Source: Codonopsis lanceolata
Taxonomy: Eukaryota; Streptophyta; Magnoliopsida; Asterales; Campanulaceae
Length of the DNA: 64,000 bases
NCBI GenBank assembly: GCA_013146195.2
Contig: CM028377.1
Location: 21,071,980-21,135,979, forward strand
Direction: 5' to 3'
The translations under genes were made by a program, and so were the position numbers. This document shows positions 41,223 to 53,076 of this stretch, in pieces (position 1 is the first letter of the stretch; each line of letters begins with the position of its first letter). The notes under the pieces were generated by a model, which had not been told where the DNA came from, did not search any database, and saw only the letters and a list, made by a program, of their open reading frames with translations.

Positions 41223-41313
41223 TGTGAGTGCCCCGGGAAAAGATTCCCCCGGATCGCGCGCTCCCTTGTTTAGGGGAGCACGAGATTCGGGGAAATATTT
41301 TCTTGAGGCACTC
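41223..41313. repeat. Long near-perfect hairpin at the element's left end
   Basis: TGTGAGTGCCCCGGGAAAAG starts one arm. The other arm, reverse-complemented, starts TGTGAGTGCCTCAAGAAAAT. Arms of about 41 bp pair with a few mismatches around the loop TTGTTTAGG. Confidence 0.85.
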
Positions 41314-41664
41314 ACAATGACGACTCTTCTGGGATATGAGTTTTCTTTTGATTTATGATGGATGGCCGTCATTTTTTATTAACAAATCTAACTTTGTTAA
41401 CTTTTCGTTAAGCTTCTAGGGCCTTTTTGTAATTTGAGCAACCTTGGATGTTTAAGTGCTGGACTTGAACTTTGGAGAGGGGGGAAGTGAAACTTTCCAC
41501 CCCTTTCTTCATAACTTACGGGGAGTGAAGCAGAAGCAACAACTTCAGCATTTCTTTCCTCTTCGACATTTTCTTCTTCTGCCATTGTTGCCGGCAAAAT
41601 TTCTTCCTCATTTTTTCGCCTTTTCTTGAGTTTCTTTCGCCAAATTGATTGTTTTATTTGATAG

Positions 41665-44600
41665 ATGGCTTCTTCTTCGCGATCTCGGAAGGGGAAAGCA
41701 CCGATGTACCCAGATTCGGACGAAGAAAGACGAGAACTTCCTCATTTGACCCGAAATCATATCAAATATCTCTTCTCGAAGGATGATTTGGGCAATATCC
41801 TTCGTGATCGGCATATGCACGTGTCTAATCTTTGATTCCCACTGTAAGTTTCTTTTTTCACAAACTCATTTGGTCGATTTTTCAGATATGCTGAATTTCT
41901 TTGTTGTTTTGGACTTCTGGAGTATACCTGCTCTTGATTTTGATGCTTATACATGCAATTTATATGCCAAAATGATGCAATTTGGCAATTATTCATAGCA
42001 AAAATATGAACTTCGTGCTATTTAATTTTGCGATGCATACTTGAGCAATTGGCATTATTTCATTCTGCGATGCATAATTCATGTAACTAATATATTTTGA
42101 CTATATGATGCATGCATGGGCTTCGAAATATTTTTTATGATGTGCGCTCATGCAATAGACTTTTCGGATACATTGTGTATTTTTTTTCGGATATATTATT
42201 TTTTTTAGATGCGTGCACATACTGCATAGATATATTGCATACAAAATGCCACATAAATATTTTCTTTTCAATGCTTGCAATATTTTTATTCAAACAAATG
42301 CAATGTGCAACTATTTGGAGATGATCGCATATGATAGATTGCTAAGGCATGAATATATCATTTATCACATTTCATCAGTCTTATGAATGCAAATGCATCA
42401 TAGGGATATTTAAATGCTTGTTAAAATGTCACATGGATATTTTTAAAATGTGTGCAAAAATGCAACATGTATTTTCTTTTGAACGCAAAAAATGCAACAC
42501 ACTTTTTCTTTTGAATGCAAGAATGTAACATTTTTTTTTGATGCATGCAAAATGCAATTATTTTATATTTTTTATGCAATATTATTATTTTTTTAAAAAA
42601 AAAGTGCAACATAAATATGCAAAATAGGGCATGATTTAATTTCTCTGATATGGACGCATGCAAAATGCAACATGGATATTTTATGCAACAATATATATTT
42701 ATTTTGACATGCTTAGCAAGAATAGCATAGTATTATGGCATGCATATGATTTAGTGAAAGAAGAATTTTTACCTCCCTTTTCCTTCCTGATTCTGAGATG
42801 CTGCTGTTTTTTTCTTTTTTTTTTCAGGTGCGCAGAGCTTTGAACATGGTTCGGGTCAACTGCGACAAGGTTGCTACCATTTATAACTTGATGCCTTTGC
42901 AGGCACAGCTCCTGGTGGAGTCCTCCGGCTTTAGTGTGTTTTTGCGGGCTTTCCGTCCCTTCCGCAGCTATATGCCCATCTTTGAGGTTTTGCAGGATTA
43001 CTGGTGGGACACCACCCATACTTTCCATTTCAGCTGGAGAGAGGCCACTTAGATCCCATGCGATTTTGCTGCGATCACGGGTATTTCTACCGGCATTGGT
43101 AGGGCCTTGGAGCCGGACTACACCCTTCGACATCATCATGACGTGGTAGAGGATCTTTTGGGTTTAGAAACCAGTATAAGACTGCCGACGAGATCAAGAT
43201 TGGCGGCGTCAGGAGTTGGCTGGTAGCACACGCTGGGCAGGTTGACCCGAATGATAGCGAGGTTGTGACTCGCATTGCCAGGGCGTTCTTGTTCTTCTTT
43301 CTGGGAGTATCACTGTTTACCAACTCATCCACTACTCTGAGGGTTTCCCTCCTGGGATGTCTGCGGGATCTAGACCACATCATTGATTATGATTGGGGGC
43401 AGGCAGGCCTGGCTGAGCTTGATGCTTCTATGGACAGGGCCAGCCGTAATGATTCGCCAGTTCTTAACGGTTTCGCTCCAGCTTGGGAGGTATCTTTTCT
43501 TTTTCCCTGTTTTTTTTATTTTTGCTTTCTCAGCATTTCCTTCTTTTGTTTTTTTTTTTTGCTAACTTTCTTTTTTTTTCTTTTGTAGGTCTGGGCCTAT
43601 TATGTATTTCATTTTACCACAGGCCCACTGCGCAGCCGCATCCACGAGCCACTGTTCCTGGCTGAATTTGTGAACGCCAATCGGGTAGAGGAGGATTGGG
43701 ATGGCCACTTTTTGGATGAGATAAGGATGCGAGACAGGATTGCGAGCTCGAGCTCGGGCACAGTGCACTTATATTCCTGGAGGGGTTTGGCTGGACCTTA
43801 TATGATATCTCTGGAGATGAGCCGTTGCCGGATTCTAATGGTGTCCATTATGGTTGATTCACTGTACATGGGCGAACGGGTTAACCGCCAGCATTTCATG
43901 TTTCTAGTGCCTCCAGTGACACCATCTGCACCTCTTCCCTGGGTGATTGATGACTGTATTTTATACGCAGTTATTGGGTATTATTCTTTCTTAAATTATA
44001 TTATTTCTCGAGGTTTTTGTTGTCTAATATATGTTTTAGTGTTGTTTTATAGTTTCAGGGACTTTTGGAATAATTATGCAAAATATAGGCACTTTATATT
44101 GAATTGAAGAACTTCAGGGACCAAACTGCAAAAGCTGGAAACTTAAAGGCCAAAAGCTGAAAATCAGAATTATTCCAGCAAAATTAGCCGCCACTTTCCT
44201 TGGATTAGGAATAGTGTACGGCCCATTAGTCCAACTTTGACTTTTTTTAGTGTTTTAATTATATTGTATCTCATTTTTCTTCTTGTTGTAGGATTAATTA
44301 GGTATAAATAGATCTCTTTAGGTTAGAAAAAAGAGGAGAGAAGTTATGTATTATTTTTCTTTATCTATGAAGAAAGATTCTTCAAGAATGGTTCAAGGTT
44401 TTGTACTTTCAATTATGGAGAACTAACTCCATAATCTAGGAATTGGAGGTAACTTGTATCAAATCTATTGTTTTATATTAATTCTTATTCATTCAATTCT
44501 TGTTGATCGTGGTGTTTATCAACCCCTTTATTATCTAACTTTGAACAAATGAATGTAATCGCAAGTGATAAAGGCCTAGAGGTGCGGATAACTGCATGAC

Positions 44601-45721
44601 CAAATATGTCGTACACCGGCTCACCATCATGATAAATTTAACCTATCGATGCACGAGAGTGATAAGTTAGGGTCAGGTTCATATACATGACCTAAGTGAC
44701 AGTTAGGATCCATATGTTCTTGTGCCTAGGATATAGAATGGATGAATTATTTGGAGATGGAGACTGAACGGTAATTTGACAGGCTATATCTATCTTTCGT
44801 GAACGAACCCAAGGTATTGAATGATACTTTATTTAAATAAACAATAGAATAGATACAAGTGAATCATAATTCCTAGGCGATTTACAAATCTTTGATTTAT
44901 CTCATATTTATATGCTTTGTTAGTTAGGTTATTTTATTGCTTTCTAGTTAATTTAAATTATAAAAAACCAAAAACCTCATTAGTTATTAATTGCTTTATT
45001 TTGTTAGATTAGTTAAATTTACTTTAATCAAATCCAAATCTCTGTGGTTCGACCCTTGCTTCCCAAGCTATTCTACAATAGTCTTGTCCACTTGCAAGGA
45101 AAAATAATTAAAATAAGACACGATCAGTGATCGTCCCAGACTTCTTGCCGAACAGGTATCTGTACCTGTCGAGATATATTGTGCCTTAGAGTGACTATCC
45201 TGTCATGGCATATGAGAAGTTCCAGAGGACAGTGCTCCATTCTGCCCCTACAGCGGCTAGGCGTGCATCTGACGTCTCTGATAGGCCGAGGCCTTCTTGT
45301 CCAGCTCATGACGTGCAGGCATATTTCTTTGCACCTGCTGAAGATTTCTCCACCTTCTAGTATCGCCATGATGGAAGACTTGTGGAGGAGGTTTTTCCCG
45401 ATGTTGACATCCCTGAGCGGTACCAGATCCCAGAGTGGGCCCGCGCAGTATACTTCTTTTCTTTTTCATACTTGCATCATTTTTTTTCGAGGCTGACACA
45501 CATATTTCTTTTTGTTTTACACCTTTTCCCAGGTTGATGCGTATTGGTACAAGAAGTTGTTGAGGGGCTTTTTCAGTATCAATAAATTGTATCAGCGGCT
45601 ACTGGACGAGTTCACTTGCCGAGGAAATGATGTTGTGGGCAGACTAGGCGTCGGGGCGAGGATGATGATGATGATGTCGGCGGATCGAGTCATGCTCGGG
45701 CGAGGGGACGAGAGTACATGA
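41665..45721 (+). pseudogene. Plant mobile domain (PMD/MAIN-like) gene, broken
   Basis: Proposed exons: 41665 to about 41820 (MASSSRSRKGKAPMYPDSDE), 42828-43489, 43589-43974, 45132-45447 and 45533-45721; donors and acceptors are GT-AG except the uncertain first donor. Exon 2 encodes IYNLMPLQAQLLVESSGF, WWDTTHTFHF, then after a frameshift ARAFLFFFLGVSLFTNSSTT and LRDLDHIIDYDWGQAGLAEL. Exon 3 gives VWAYYVFHFTTGPL and the end of the domain. This is PMD, PF10536, found in MAIN-type proteins and in many plant transposons. Breaks are TAG at 43050, a frameshift near 43165, TAG at 45187 and 45358, and a solo LTR between 43974 and 45132. Proteins of this class are thought to act in the nucleus on silencing. 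Here no product is possible. Confidence 0.75.
43975..45126 (+). mobile_element. Solo LTR inserted in a PMD exon
   Basis: Begins TGGGTATTATTC, ends ACACGATCA; the flanks GTTAT (43970-43974) and GTGAT (45127-45131) form a worn 5-bp duplication. It contains a TATA box (GGTATAAATA at 44301-44310) and near the right end GTGGTTCGACCCTTGCTTCC, a phrase common in long plant Ty3/gypsy LTRs. If it and one 5-bp copy are left out, the PMD reading frame runs straight across, which is strong support for both borders. No internal retroelement sequence remains. Confidence 0.75.
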
Positions 45722-46333
45722 TTGGTGAGACTGGCCCTCGGGTCATGGGTGGCAGCTTTGGCAGGAACAGATCTTCTCGTGGTCATTAGCTCCTTTTACC
45801 TGCATTTATTAGCTTTTTTGTTGTACCAGATTATGTACACATTTCTAAATGCAATGTATTATTATTCTACGATGCATGACTCAAATGCGAAGACTCAATT
45901 ATTCTAAGAATAAAAGAAATCTAAACCATTATCTAAGGGTAACGGCACACTGCAGTTTATGGATGGAGGTTTGGAGGGATACACCTTTAGGTTTAAAACG
46001 GGCTTTTCTGGCATTCTGTGGGGAAGAAAAGGCAGTCGCCTCTTCCTGTGTTTGATATTTTCCTTCGGCCAGCGAGGGCCATGGCCTAGCTTCGGCATTC
46101 TTTTCCCTTTCTTGTGAATAAATAGAGCCAGCAGTGGAGCAGCCGGAGTCTGAAACTAGGATACCAGGCAGTTTTGAAAAACAGAGGTGGGGCTCCTGGG
46201 TGCCACCCATAGTGGTTGTAGGTGCCGCTCCCAGAGTGGTTATGGGTGACACCCATGGCTTCTACTATACATTCCTGTTTCAGACAATATTCATGCACTG
46301 TGCTCAGAATTCGTCCGTTTCTTCGATTTTTAG
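45722..46333 (+). other. Spacer between PMD and DUF7745-like frames
   Basis: No clear domain. An alternative frame of the PMD 3' end runs on to about 45788. The segment GTGCCACCCATAGTGG / GGGTGACACCCATGG near 46200-46260 repeats a CACCCAT motif also seen at 49440. Confidence 0.4.
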
Positions 46334-46342
46334 TATAAAAGG
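46334..46342 (+). promoter_or_regulatory. TATA box of the DUF7745-like frame
   Basis: TATAAAAGG lies 127 bp before the ATG at 46469, with a CT-rich leader between, the usual spacing for a plant promoter with a leader of about 100 nt. Confidence 0.5.
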
Positions 46343-46468
46343 AAGCCGAGACAACGTCCATTTTCACCATTCATCCGGCTTTCTTTCTCTTCTCAATTCA
46401 TCTGAGTTCTCTATTTTCTCTATCTCCCCCTTCTTTAGTCAGATATATTTTTTGTCTTTTTCCCAGAG

Positions 46469-46741
46469 ATGGTCGCACCTGTTCACACGGCTTTGGAAAT
46501 AGAGATTTATGAGAATGCGCTGGACTTCTGGATACTTTACTTGCAGGCAGAGGAGCGAGAGTGGTTTGAGCACATCTATGGGTATCGATGCCTGCTGTCA
46601 TGGTGGACCCTGCGCATTAATTGGGATATGCTGAGGGGAGCGTCTAGGTTCTGGTCAGTGCAGAGCCACCTTTTTAACTTCTGCTTGAACGAGATGTGCC
46701 CCACCTTTGAGGAGTTTTGCTGTATGGTGGGGTTTTCTTAA
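46469..46741 (+). pseudogene. Truncated DUF7745-like protein
   Basis: The 90-aa frame MVAPVHTALEIEIYENALDF... contains LRINWDMLRGASRFWSVQSH and FNFCLNEMCPTFEEFCCMVG, which fit the N-terminal part of the plant transposon-borne domain DUF7745 (typical pattern W-x-LRINWDFL ... RFWDP ... ELCPTIEEFSALLG). It stops right after this motif, where intact proteins continue for several hundred residues. The domain's role is unknown. It stands in tandem with the PMD gene, on the same strand, with its own TATA box. The family name is from memory of the motif and should be checked. Confidence 0.6.
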
Positions 46742-47871
46742 TGAATTAATGGAGGTCTTCTATTTCTTTTTCTTTTGACTTAGTAACAAAATATCATGGT
46801 TTTTGGCAAAGCAAGTAAGGAGGTTTTCAAAAATCGAACCCATATGAGGAGATAACATAGCAGCCAAGCAGCAAGATCTGATAGAACTTAGGGAAACTGG
46901 CATGATGCCAAAGTGAAACAGATAGTCTAATCTTGTAAGTGGAGTTTCGAACCTTTAGTATTCTGGACAGAAATTGGTAGACAGCCAGTCTAGCATCAAT
47001 AGGAAGGTAGGGGCAAAGTGTATCTGAAATCAATCCAATTGGCTCGTAGAAATCATGAGGGACCCTTTCCTAAGATGTCCCTGCCCAGTAAGGCCGAGGC
47101 AGAAATTTCTCGGCCGATATGTGTTTTCAAAATACCTTCTCTTTATTCTAAGTTCTAGGATAACTTTTCTTTGCTTGTAGTGGGACTCAGATTTTTCAAA
47201 GATTTCCTAGTCGGAGCATCTTTCGTTATGGCCAACAATTCATGGCTCAGGGAACATGGGATAGGAGACAGTATGGATAAGACTCATGAGTTTGACGGGA
47301 AAATCCTCAGGGTGACTCAATCAATAAATTTTCAAGACGGGATATGAAAGCCCCTAGTATACTCAATCGATACATTTTTATGGATATGAATGGAGAATAT
47401 CCTTAGAAGTGGAGGGAGGGAAAGCCCCTAGGTGGACTTTTCTCTTTTTCTTCTCTTTTTTTTTTCTCTTTGAAGAGAAAATCAAAGACACAAGATATGA
47501 GGAAGACTCTACTGAACAAGAAAGAGAGTCGGTATTCAGAGATCATCTTGTTGCCGAGTATCACCAGGTTTGGTGGGTTTATGGACCCTATTTGGTAATT
47601 ATCTTTTGATATTTTTATGCATTTTAGCAAGGAGTACATCTTTGACTCAGATCACGTTATAACCGATTGAAGCAGAGCTGTTGATCGCGACTGGTTCAAG
47701 GTGTTTTGTTTAAACTTTTGGGGATGGATTGGTTCCGAGGTTAGAAGGTCTCTTCACGGAAAAAACGATCAATAATTTGATCGTTGGTTGGCTTTTTAGG
47801 TTGTTGATTCTAGATGGATACTTGGCTTTTGGTTTTTGAGTATAGTAGGTTATGGATTCTAGTCGCCACTG
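46742..47871. other. Non-coding interior of the PMD-type element
   Basis: No domain found in either strand. Short frames at 46827-47033 and 47403-47639 lack family features. The end (47860-47871) leads into the repeat of the element's left end. Confidence 0.5.
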
Positions 47872-48432
47872 TGAGTGTCCTGGGAAAAGATTCCCCCGGA
47901 TCACGCGCTCCCTTGTTTAGGGGAACACGAGATTCGGGGAAGACATCACTCTTTTCATTCCATCTTCCCTTGTTTAGGGGAAAACGAAATTAAAAGTGCA
48001 AAAAGAGTGTTGTAAAGAGCGCGTGGAATACGCTCCGGTCACTGAGTGTGCTTTGGTTCACTATGAGTGCTTTGGATTTTTCTGTATCTCATCCTCCTTT
48101 ATTTAGGGGAAAACAAGATGCAGAAAATGCAACACCATTTTCATTTCATCTTCCCTTGTTTAGGGGAAAACGAAATTAAAAGTGTAAAAAAGGATGTTGC
48201 AAAGGCGCTTGTGAATACGCCCGGCCTCAATGTGGACTTGGGTTCATTTTGGATCACTATGAGTGCTTTGGATTTTTCTGTATCTCATCCTCCCTTATTT
48301 AGGGAAAAACAAGATGCAGAAAATGCAACGCCCTTTTCATTCCATCTTTCCTTGTTTAGGGGAAAACGAAATTAAAAGTGCAAAAAAGATGTTGCAAAGA
48401 GCGCGTGGGAATACGCACTGCCTCACTGTAGA
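47872..48432 (+). repeat. Tandem repeats of about 196 bp built from CCCTTGTTTAGGGG hairpins
   Basis: Two units (48060-48255, 48256-48432) start CACTATGAGTGCTTTGGATT, and a partial unit precedes them. Each unit has two stem-loops: one with core CTTTATTTAGGGG or a close variant, one CTTCCCTTGTTTAGGGGAAA. The first part, 47872-47945, repeats the hairpin of 41223. Confidence 0.8.
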
Positions 48433-49668
48433 TCCAAAATGTTGTAACAGAGTCGTCATTTTTATTTTAAGGAGAAATAAAGAAAAACAAAAAATAACAA
48501 GATTTTGTAAAGGGTTCGGAGGCTAAGTTACGAGGTGGGAAGGTGTTAGGCACCCAACTCGCCCTTTTGGTCTCGAAATAGTTTTTGGCTCAAATATGCT
48601 TTTATTATATTTATTTAGAAAATGAAATAAAACATTTAAACATATATATCTGTATCTATATTATTACAAACTTGCAGCAGCCTCCTTCTAGGAATTACAA
48701 ATATATTTATAAATATTTGGCCATAATAATGGCTCTTTTTAGTGCTATTTTCTATAGAAATCCGGGCAACATAACTGCTTATATTTTTACATTGGGCAAG
48801 CTAAAAATAACACTTTTTTTTAATTAAACCTCTTAAAGGCTTACCTTTAAGAGCATGAGGAGTGCTCGCTATGTCCTTCCGGGAGAGGGAGTCTTTTGTT
48901 ATTGCGGAGATTCGGGCAGAGTAACTGCTTCCGAAAGTTGTTTTTAGGCCTCGGGAAACGGGTGGAGCAACGGTTTGCTTTTTGCTGTTGTTTGCTTGCT
49001 GACAGCGGAAATCGGATAGAGCAACTGCTTGCTTCTTGTGGATTTGGCGTCTGGATTCGGACAGAGCAACTTCTCTTTTTGGGATTTTTGGACCGGGGAA
49101 ATAAGGTGGAATCCTAGAAGGGAGGCTAAGGTTCACTTTAAACGGTTGGTTTTGTGTTTGGAGGAGATTTGACGGAGCTTCAAGGCTTAGAAGAGGGGAA
49201 CTCTCACAACGCTCTCTCAGAACTCACTGCGGGAGAAACTTTAACTGCGTGATCGCGGTGTGTAAACTGTGTGCGTGAACTGTGTCCACTTCTGAAGCCG
49301 GGGCCTTCTATTTATTGGTCGAGATGGGGACTCTTTCATCATTAAGTTTTCTCTTCTGTGCTTTCATCAGCTTGTACCACTCGATGAGAGAGTTGTGCCA
49401 AAAGCAAAGAACTACAGTGCTGGAAGCACTATTGGGCGCCACCCATGGGGGGTCTGGGCGTCATGCCCAATGTGCATGTGGGTGGTGCCTGGGCTCCTTT
49501 TTGGGGTTCTTTTTGACACTTTGACCCCTTGCATTTCACTGTTTGTGTATCTTGCTTTTTCTTTTGTATTTTTAAACCCTGTAATTTGACATTTGTTAAG
49601 TTTTAATAGGTCTTGATAATTCATGTCATGTTACATACCAGGGGTACGAAAGTGGGGTGTCTACACTA
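48433..49668 (+). mobile_element. Probable distal LTR part of the PMD-type element
   Basis: Contains TTGTAACAGAGTCGTCATTT, GTTACGAGGTGGGAAGGTGT and the end TGGGGTGTCTACA. Repeats of CGGANAGAGCAACTGCTT-type sentences (48915, 48965, 49015, 49065) form a loose 50-bp periodicity. No protein is recognised. Confidence 0.4.
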
Positions 49669-50341
49669 CACATGATACTTACTCTCACACCCACAATGGT
49701 GAATTCAAGAAATTTCTTAAGTGGATTCACAATTATAACTATTAGATAAAACCTATAGAAATCACAATTGTCCTATACAAATTTTTATACTATGAAAACA
49801 TTTAATCATATACTTGATCACACACAACTACCCATTACAATTTAAACAAGTAATATGTAACAATTGCTAAAAAACCATTAAACCAGACAAATCTCCAAAC
49901 AACAAATTCCCAAACCCCAAAATCACAAATTCACAATTTGCACCAAAGTAAATCTGTAAATCAAAAAATCCCTAATTTTGAATATAACATCAAGACTTCA
50001 AAATTCAAGAAAGTGACAAACCCAAATACCCAATAAGGCAACAAGCAAATTAATTCCAAGTTTTCAATTTCAACAAACCAAATAAATAAGCCCTAATTTT
50101 GATTATCAAACATTCAAACGAACATTTTTTTATGAATAAGAGAAACAAGAATTAAACAAGAGATTGAGAGAGTGAGAGACCATATACCTTTTGCAAAAAA
50201 CTCAATTCTTGAAAGTTGAACGTTGAAATTCGTAAGTTACAAGGTTGTGCAGCCGTCGGCCGGTCTCTATCTTTCCCGGTTTCCCCGACTCGACGACGGA
50301 AACAGAGACGATCAGACGACGTCGGGGACTTGGCAGTTCCA
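49669..50341. other. Intergenic DNA with a possible minus-strand leader
   Basis: Mostly A-rich. The minus strand has GC-rich sequence at 50220-50330 followed by TTTTTTGCAAAAGGTATATG, which could be an exon end and donor, but no protein is recognised. A solo LTR interrupts it at 50342. Confidence 0.3.
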
Positions 50342-52356
50342 TGATGTGCGCAAAAACGCAACACGGGCAAAAATATCAGACCGTATCAAGTAATTAAAGT
50401 GTACATAAGTACGAATATCGATCCCATAGAGAATGTACGTAATTCTCCCTCCGACTGAGTACCAAAATTAGGCTAATTAATTATATTTGAGCAAAAAAAA
50501 ATGAATTAAAATATAAAAATATAAAAAAATATAAGAAAACAATTAAATTTACACTGACGCAGAGGTGATTTGGCAACAACAAAGCAAGATAAAAAGATAG
50601 GAGTGCAATATTTCTAGTCTAGCCAGTATCTAATTTTAATCATCTTTCAGCTTTTCTTTAACTCAAGTCTTGGTAGTCAGGCGCACTATTTTATTCACTA
50701 CAGGCTCTCGCAATGTATAACAAATCTAGCTACAACTCCTAGCTACGGGCTCTCACATCTTATAACATAGGAAAAAATAGCCACATGTCAAAACAAACAC
50801 CCAATGACTATCTACGCATGATCTCCTCTCAGTCTCACGTAATGCAAACGATTATTGTGATTTTTGGAATTAATAGGACGGGCTCTCGCATCTTATCCTA
50901 TAACTCTAGTGATCATCTAATGGCTCGCTACACCATCAAAAGCATGAAGAACACACAATAATAATCAAGCACATGTGTAATACTTCGCAAAAAGAAATTC
51001 TCTAAATTTTTTTACAAATCATGATGGTAGCCGAGACAAATAAAATTGATATACTACGGGCTTTCGCATCTTATAATCAACCCTAACCTTCCTGACCTCA
51101 CGAATGGCTAAGGTGGTTCGATCGTGTGTCAAACCAAGTCTCATAATGGCTATCAGTGTGTGTCGCAAAACACCAACTATTAAATTGATTGGTCTGAAAT
51201 ACAAAGGTAGCTCTCGCGGATCCTAGGCATTTCTAAAATCATTTAATTATTGGTCAAATAATTAAAAGCATTAAACCCACAAAATAATAACCAAACATGA
51301 ATGTATACTAAATAAAGAGAGAGATTAAATTTAATCATTACATTGGATATAGAAAAATAATTGTATTACATGAATTAATTAAGCACAAACCAATTCAATA
51401 TTTACAAAATTAATCAACCTTAGAAATCATAATAATTATCATAAAATAGAGATATAAAGAATTAAACTGAACAAATCGCAAATCTGGGGTTGAAATCATT
51501 TGTAGATACATCCTTGGCCCTTGATTTGAAGTTCCAAACCTTCAATGGTGATCAATCAATAGAGGAATTGAGGAATTTTTGGGTAAAATGGGACTGGTGC
51601 CCCATTTTGGGAGCAATGTCCCGCAATGGGGACTTTAAATTTTTATTCAATTGCTGGCTGGGAGTATATGGAGAAAGCAATGGAGTCATGGGCATAATAT
51701 GGAAGACAATGGAGATTAAGGGGGTTGAATTGGGAAGAAAAGATGAGTCAGGGTCACGCTAGAGCAAGGCAGCCCAGGTGGGATGGTTCGCGGGTCCAAC
51801 CTAGGAGAAATGGGAAGCGGCTGTAAGGGAGACTGGGCTGAGACACGGACATGTGGGGCTGGATTGGATCAGATTAGACTGGATCCATGGAGGGAAGCGC
51901 GGGTCAGGGCTGGTTGTGAGTGGTTAGGAGGCGGGATACGTGGCACTTCAGGATGGCGACAACTCAAAAGGTAGCCAATTTCTGGAAATGCGCTGACCTC
52001 CCTCTGCCTTTCAATACTTACCACGGTGCCCCTGGCCTCTTCAGAGTGCGCACCAAAGGTCCTTCCCCCTTCAGACATTGGAGTGAAGTCCTCTGTTAGC
52101 GTTGTTAGCTACTGTTAGCCTCTGCCTTGCTTTGGACTCTTGACGGACTTAACAAACTTTGATCGAATAACATGCAACTAAACTTTACAGCCCGGAATTG
52201 CCGTGCTAATTACCATATAAATGCTTGATTATGCATGTAAACCTACATTAAGCACAAATACACAAATAATAATATTTCCAAGATATAATTAACTCAAAAA
52301 TAGCACAAAATAAAAGGTGATTCAAAGGAAAATTTGTGGAAATCTTGGACTCATCA
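50342..52356 (-). mobile_element. Solo LTR of 2.0 kb
   Basis: The ends TGATGTGCGC and GGACTCATCA are 5-bp inverted (TGATG/CATCA), and the flanks TTCCA (50337-50341) and TCCCA (52357-52361) form a worn 5-bp duplication. The minus strand starts TGATGAGTCCAAGATTTCCA and ends with CGTTTTTGCGCACATCA. Repeated phrases of the GGGCTCTCGCATCTTAT type (50703-51070, plus strand) are a degenerate internal repeat. Long size and no internal genes fit a Ty3/gypsy solo LTR. Confidence 0.7.
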
Positions 52357-53076
52357 TCCCAGACCCAGCCTGACCTCTCTCAGTCTCTCTCTCTTTCCCA
52401 ACTCCTTTTTTTATTTTCGACTTCTCCCTCTTCTCTAGTTCTCACTGCTTTCTCTGCGTATAGCGTATTAGGCTATTAGCGTAACACAAACGGGAGTTAC
52501 GGTCTTACGAGACTCAACCTGAAGGAGGGACACTTCTTTGGAAAATTTAGGGTGGGTCACCTTTAAAAACGAGATCGTTTTACAAGGAGGAAATTAAAAG
52601 AAATAAAAAATAAAAAATAAATTGGGTTCACGTGAAACCAATTAGGACAACGTGTGTTCGCCCCTGCACACGCGATTGGTTTCGCGAGGCCATGACTTAC
52701 ACTTCCACTAAGGTTTGTTTCGTGTTCTTATAGGTTGGTAGAAGCAACTGATCCACAATCAAGCTCAAATATTCTTACACCAATTCAGGACGGCCCAAGA
52801 CTGATATTTGTCACATCAAGTGTCAAAAGTGAGAAATTTTTACTCCATCATGTAACCAAAATTGATAACATGACCCTTGGTAGATTTTATATTAAGTAAT
52901 CTGTATAACTTAATTGTACTGTATAACATCACGTAGGATGAGATAAGAGAAAAACATCTAAAACAAAATGTTAAGATTCTATGTTTAATGTTTAGATTCT
53001 TATGTTTTATTATTGTGATGTAATGATTGGTTAGATTTTACTTGACTTAGCATGTGATATCACCATTTACCTCTTA
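52357..53076. other. Intergenic DNA
   Basis: No gene. CT-rich tract at 52375-52440. GGTTTCGCGAGGCCATGACTTACA near 52678 resembles GGTTTCGCGAGGCCCTACCTTACA at 57698, so a fragment of the Tat-like LTR end may lie here. Confidence 0.4.

Larger units (their letters stand above)
41223..49668 (+). mobile_element. Large PMD/DUF7745-bearing element (limits inferred)
   Basis: The left limit TGTGAGTGCCCCGGGAAAAG and a second copy at 47872 (TGTGAGTGTCCTGGGAAAAG) share about 75 bp. The right limit, GGGGTGTCTACA at 49657-49668, closes a block containing ACAGAGTCGTCATTTT and AAGGTGTTAGGCACCC, phrases I know from plant LTR sequences. The inside holds a broken PMD gene, a DUF7745-like frame and no gag or pol. 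This may be a large non-autonomous LTR element, with 47872-49668 as its 3' LTR and a shortened 5' copy at 41223. The ends need alignment to be sure. Confidence 0.4.

Noticed and set aside
42000..42720. Region rich in ATGCA and TGCAAAATGCAAC as a regulatory or satellite array
   Set aside because: Repeats are too irregular to define a unit; it lies in the first intron of the PMD pseudogene and is noted only as low-complexity.
48067..48526. Two similar plus-strand frames of 87-102 aa
   Set aside because: Their likeness comes from the 196-bp tandem repeat of hairpins, not from protein homology.
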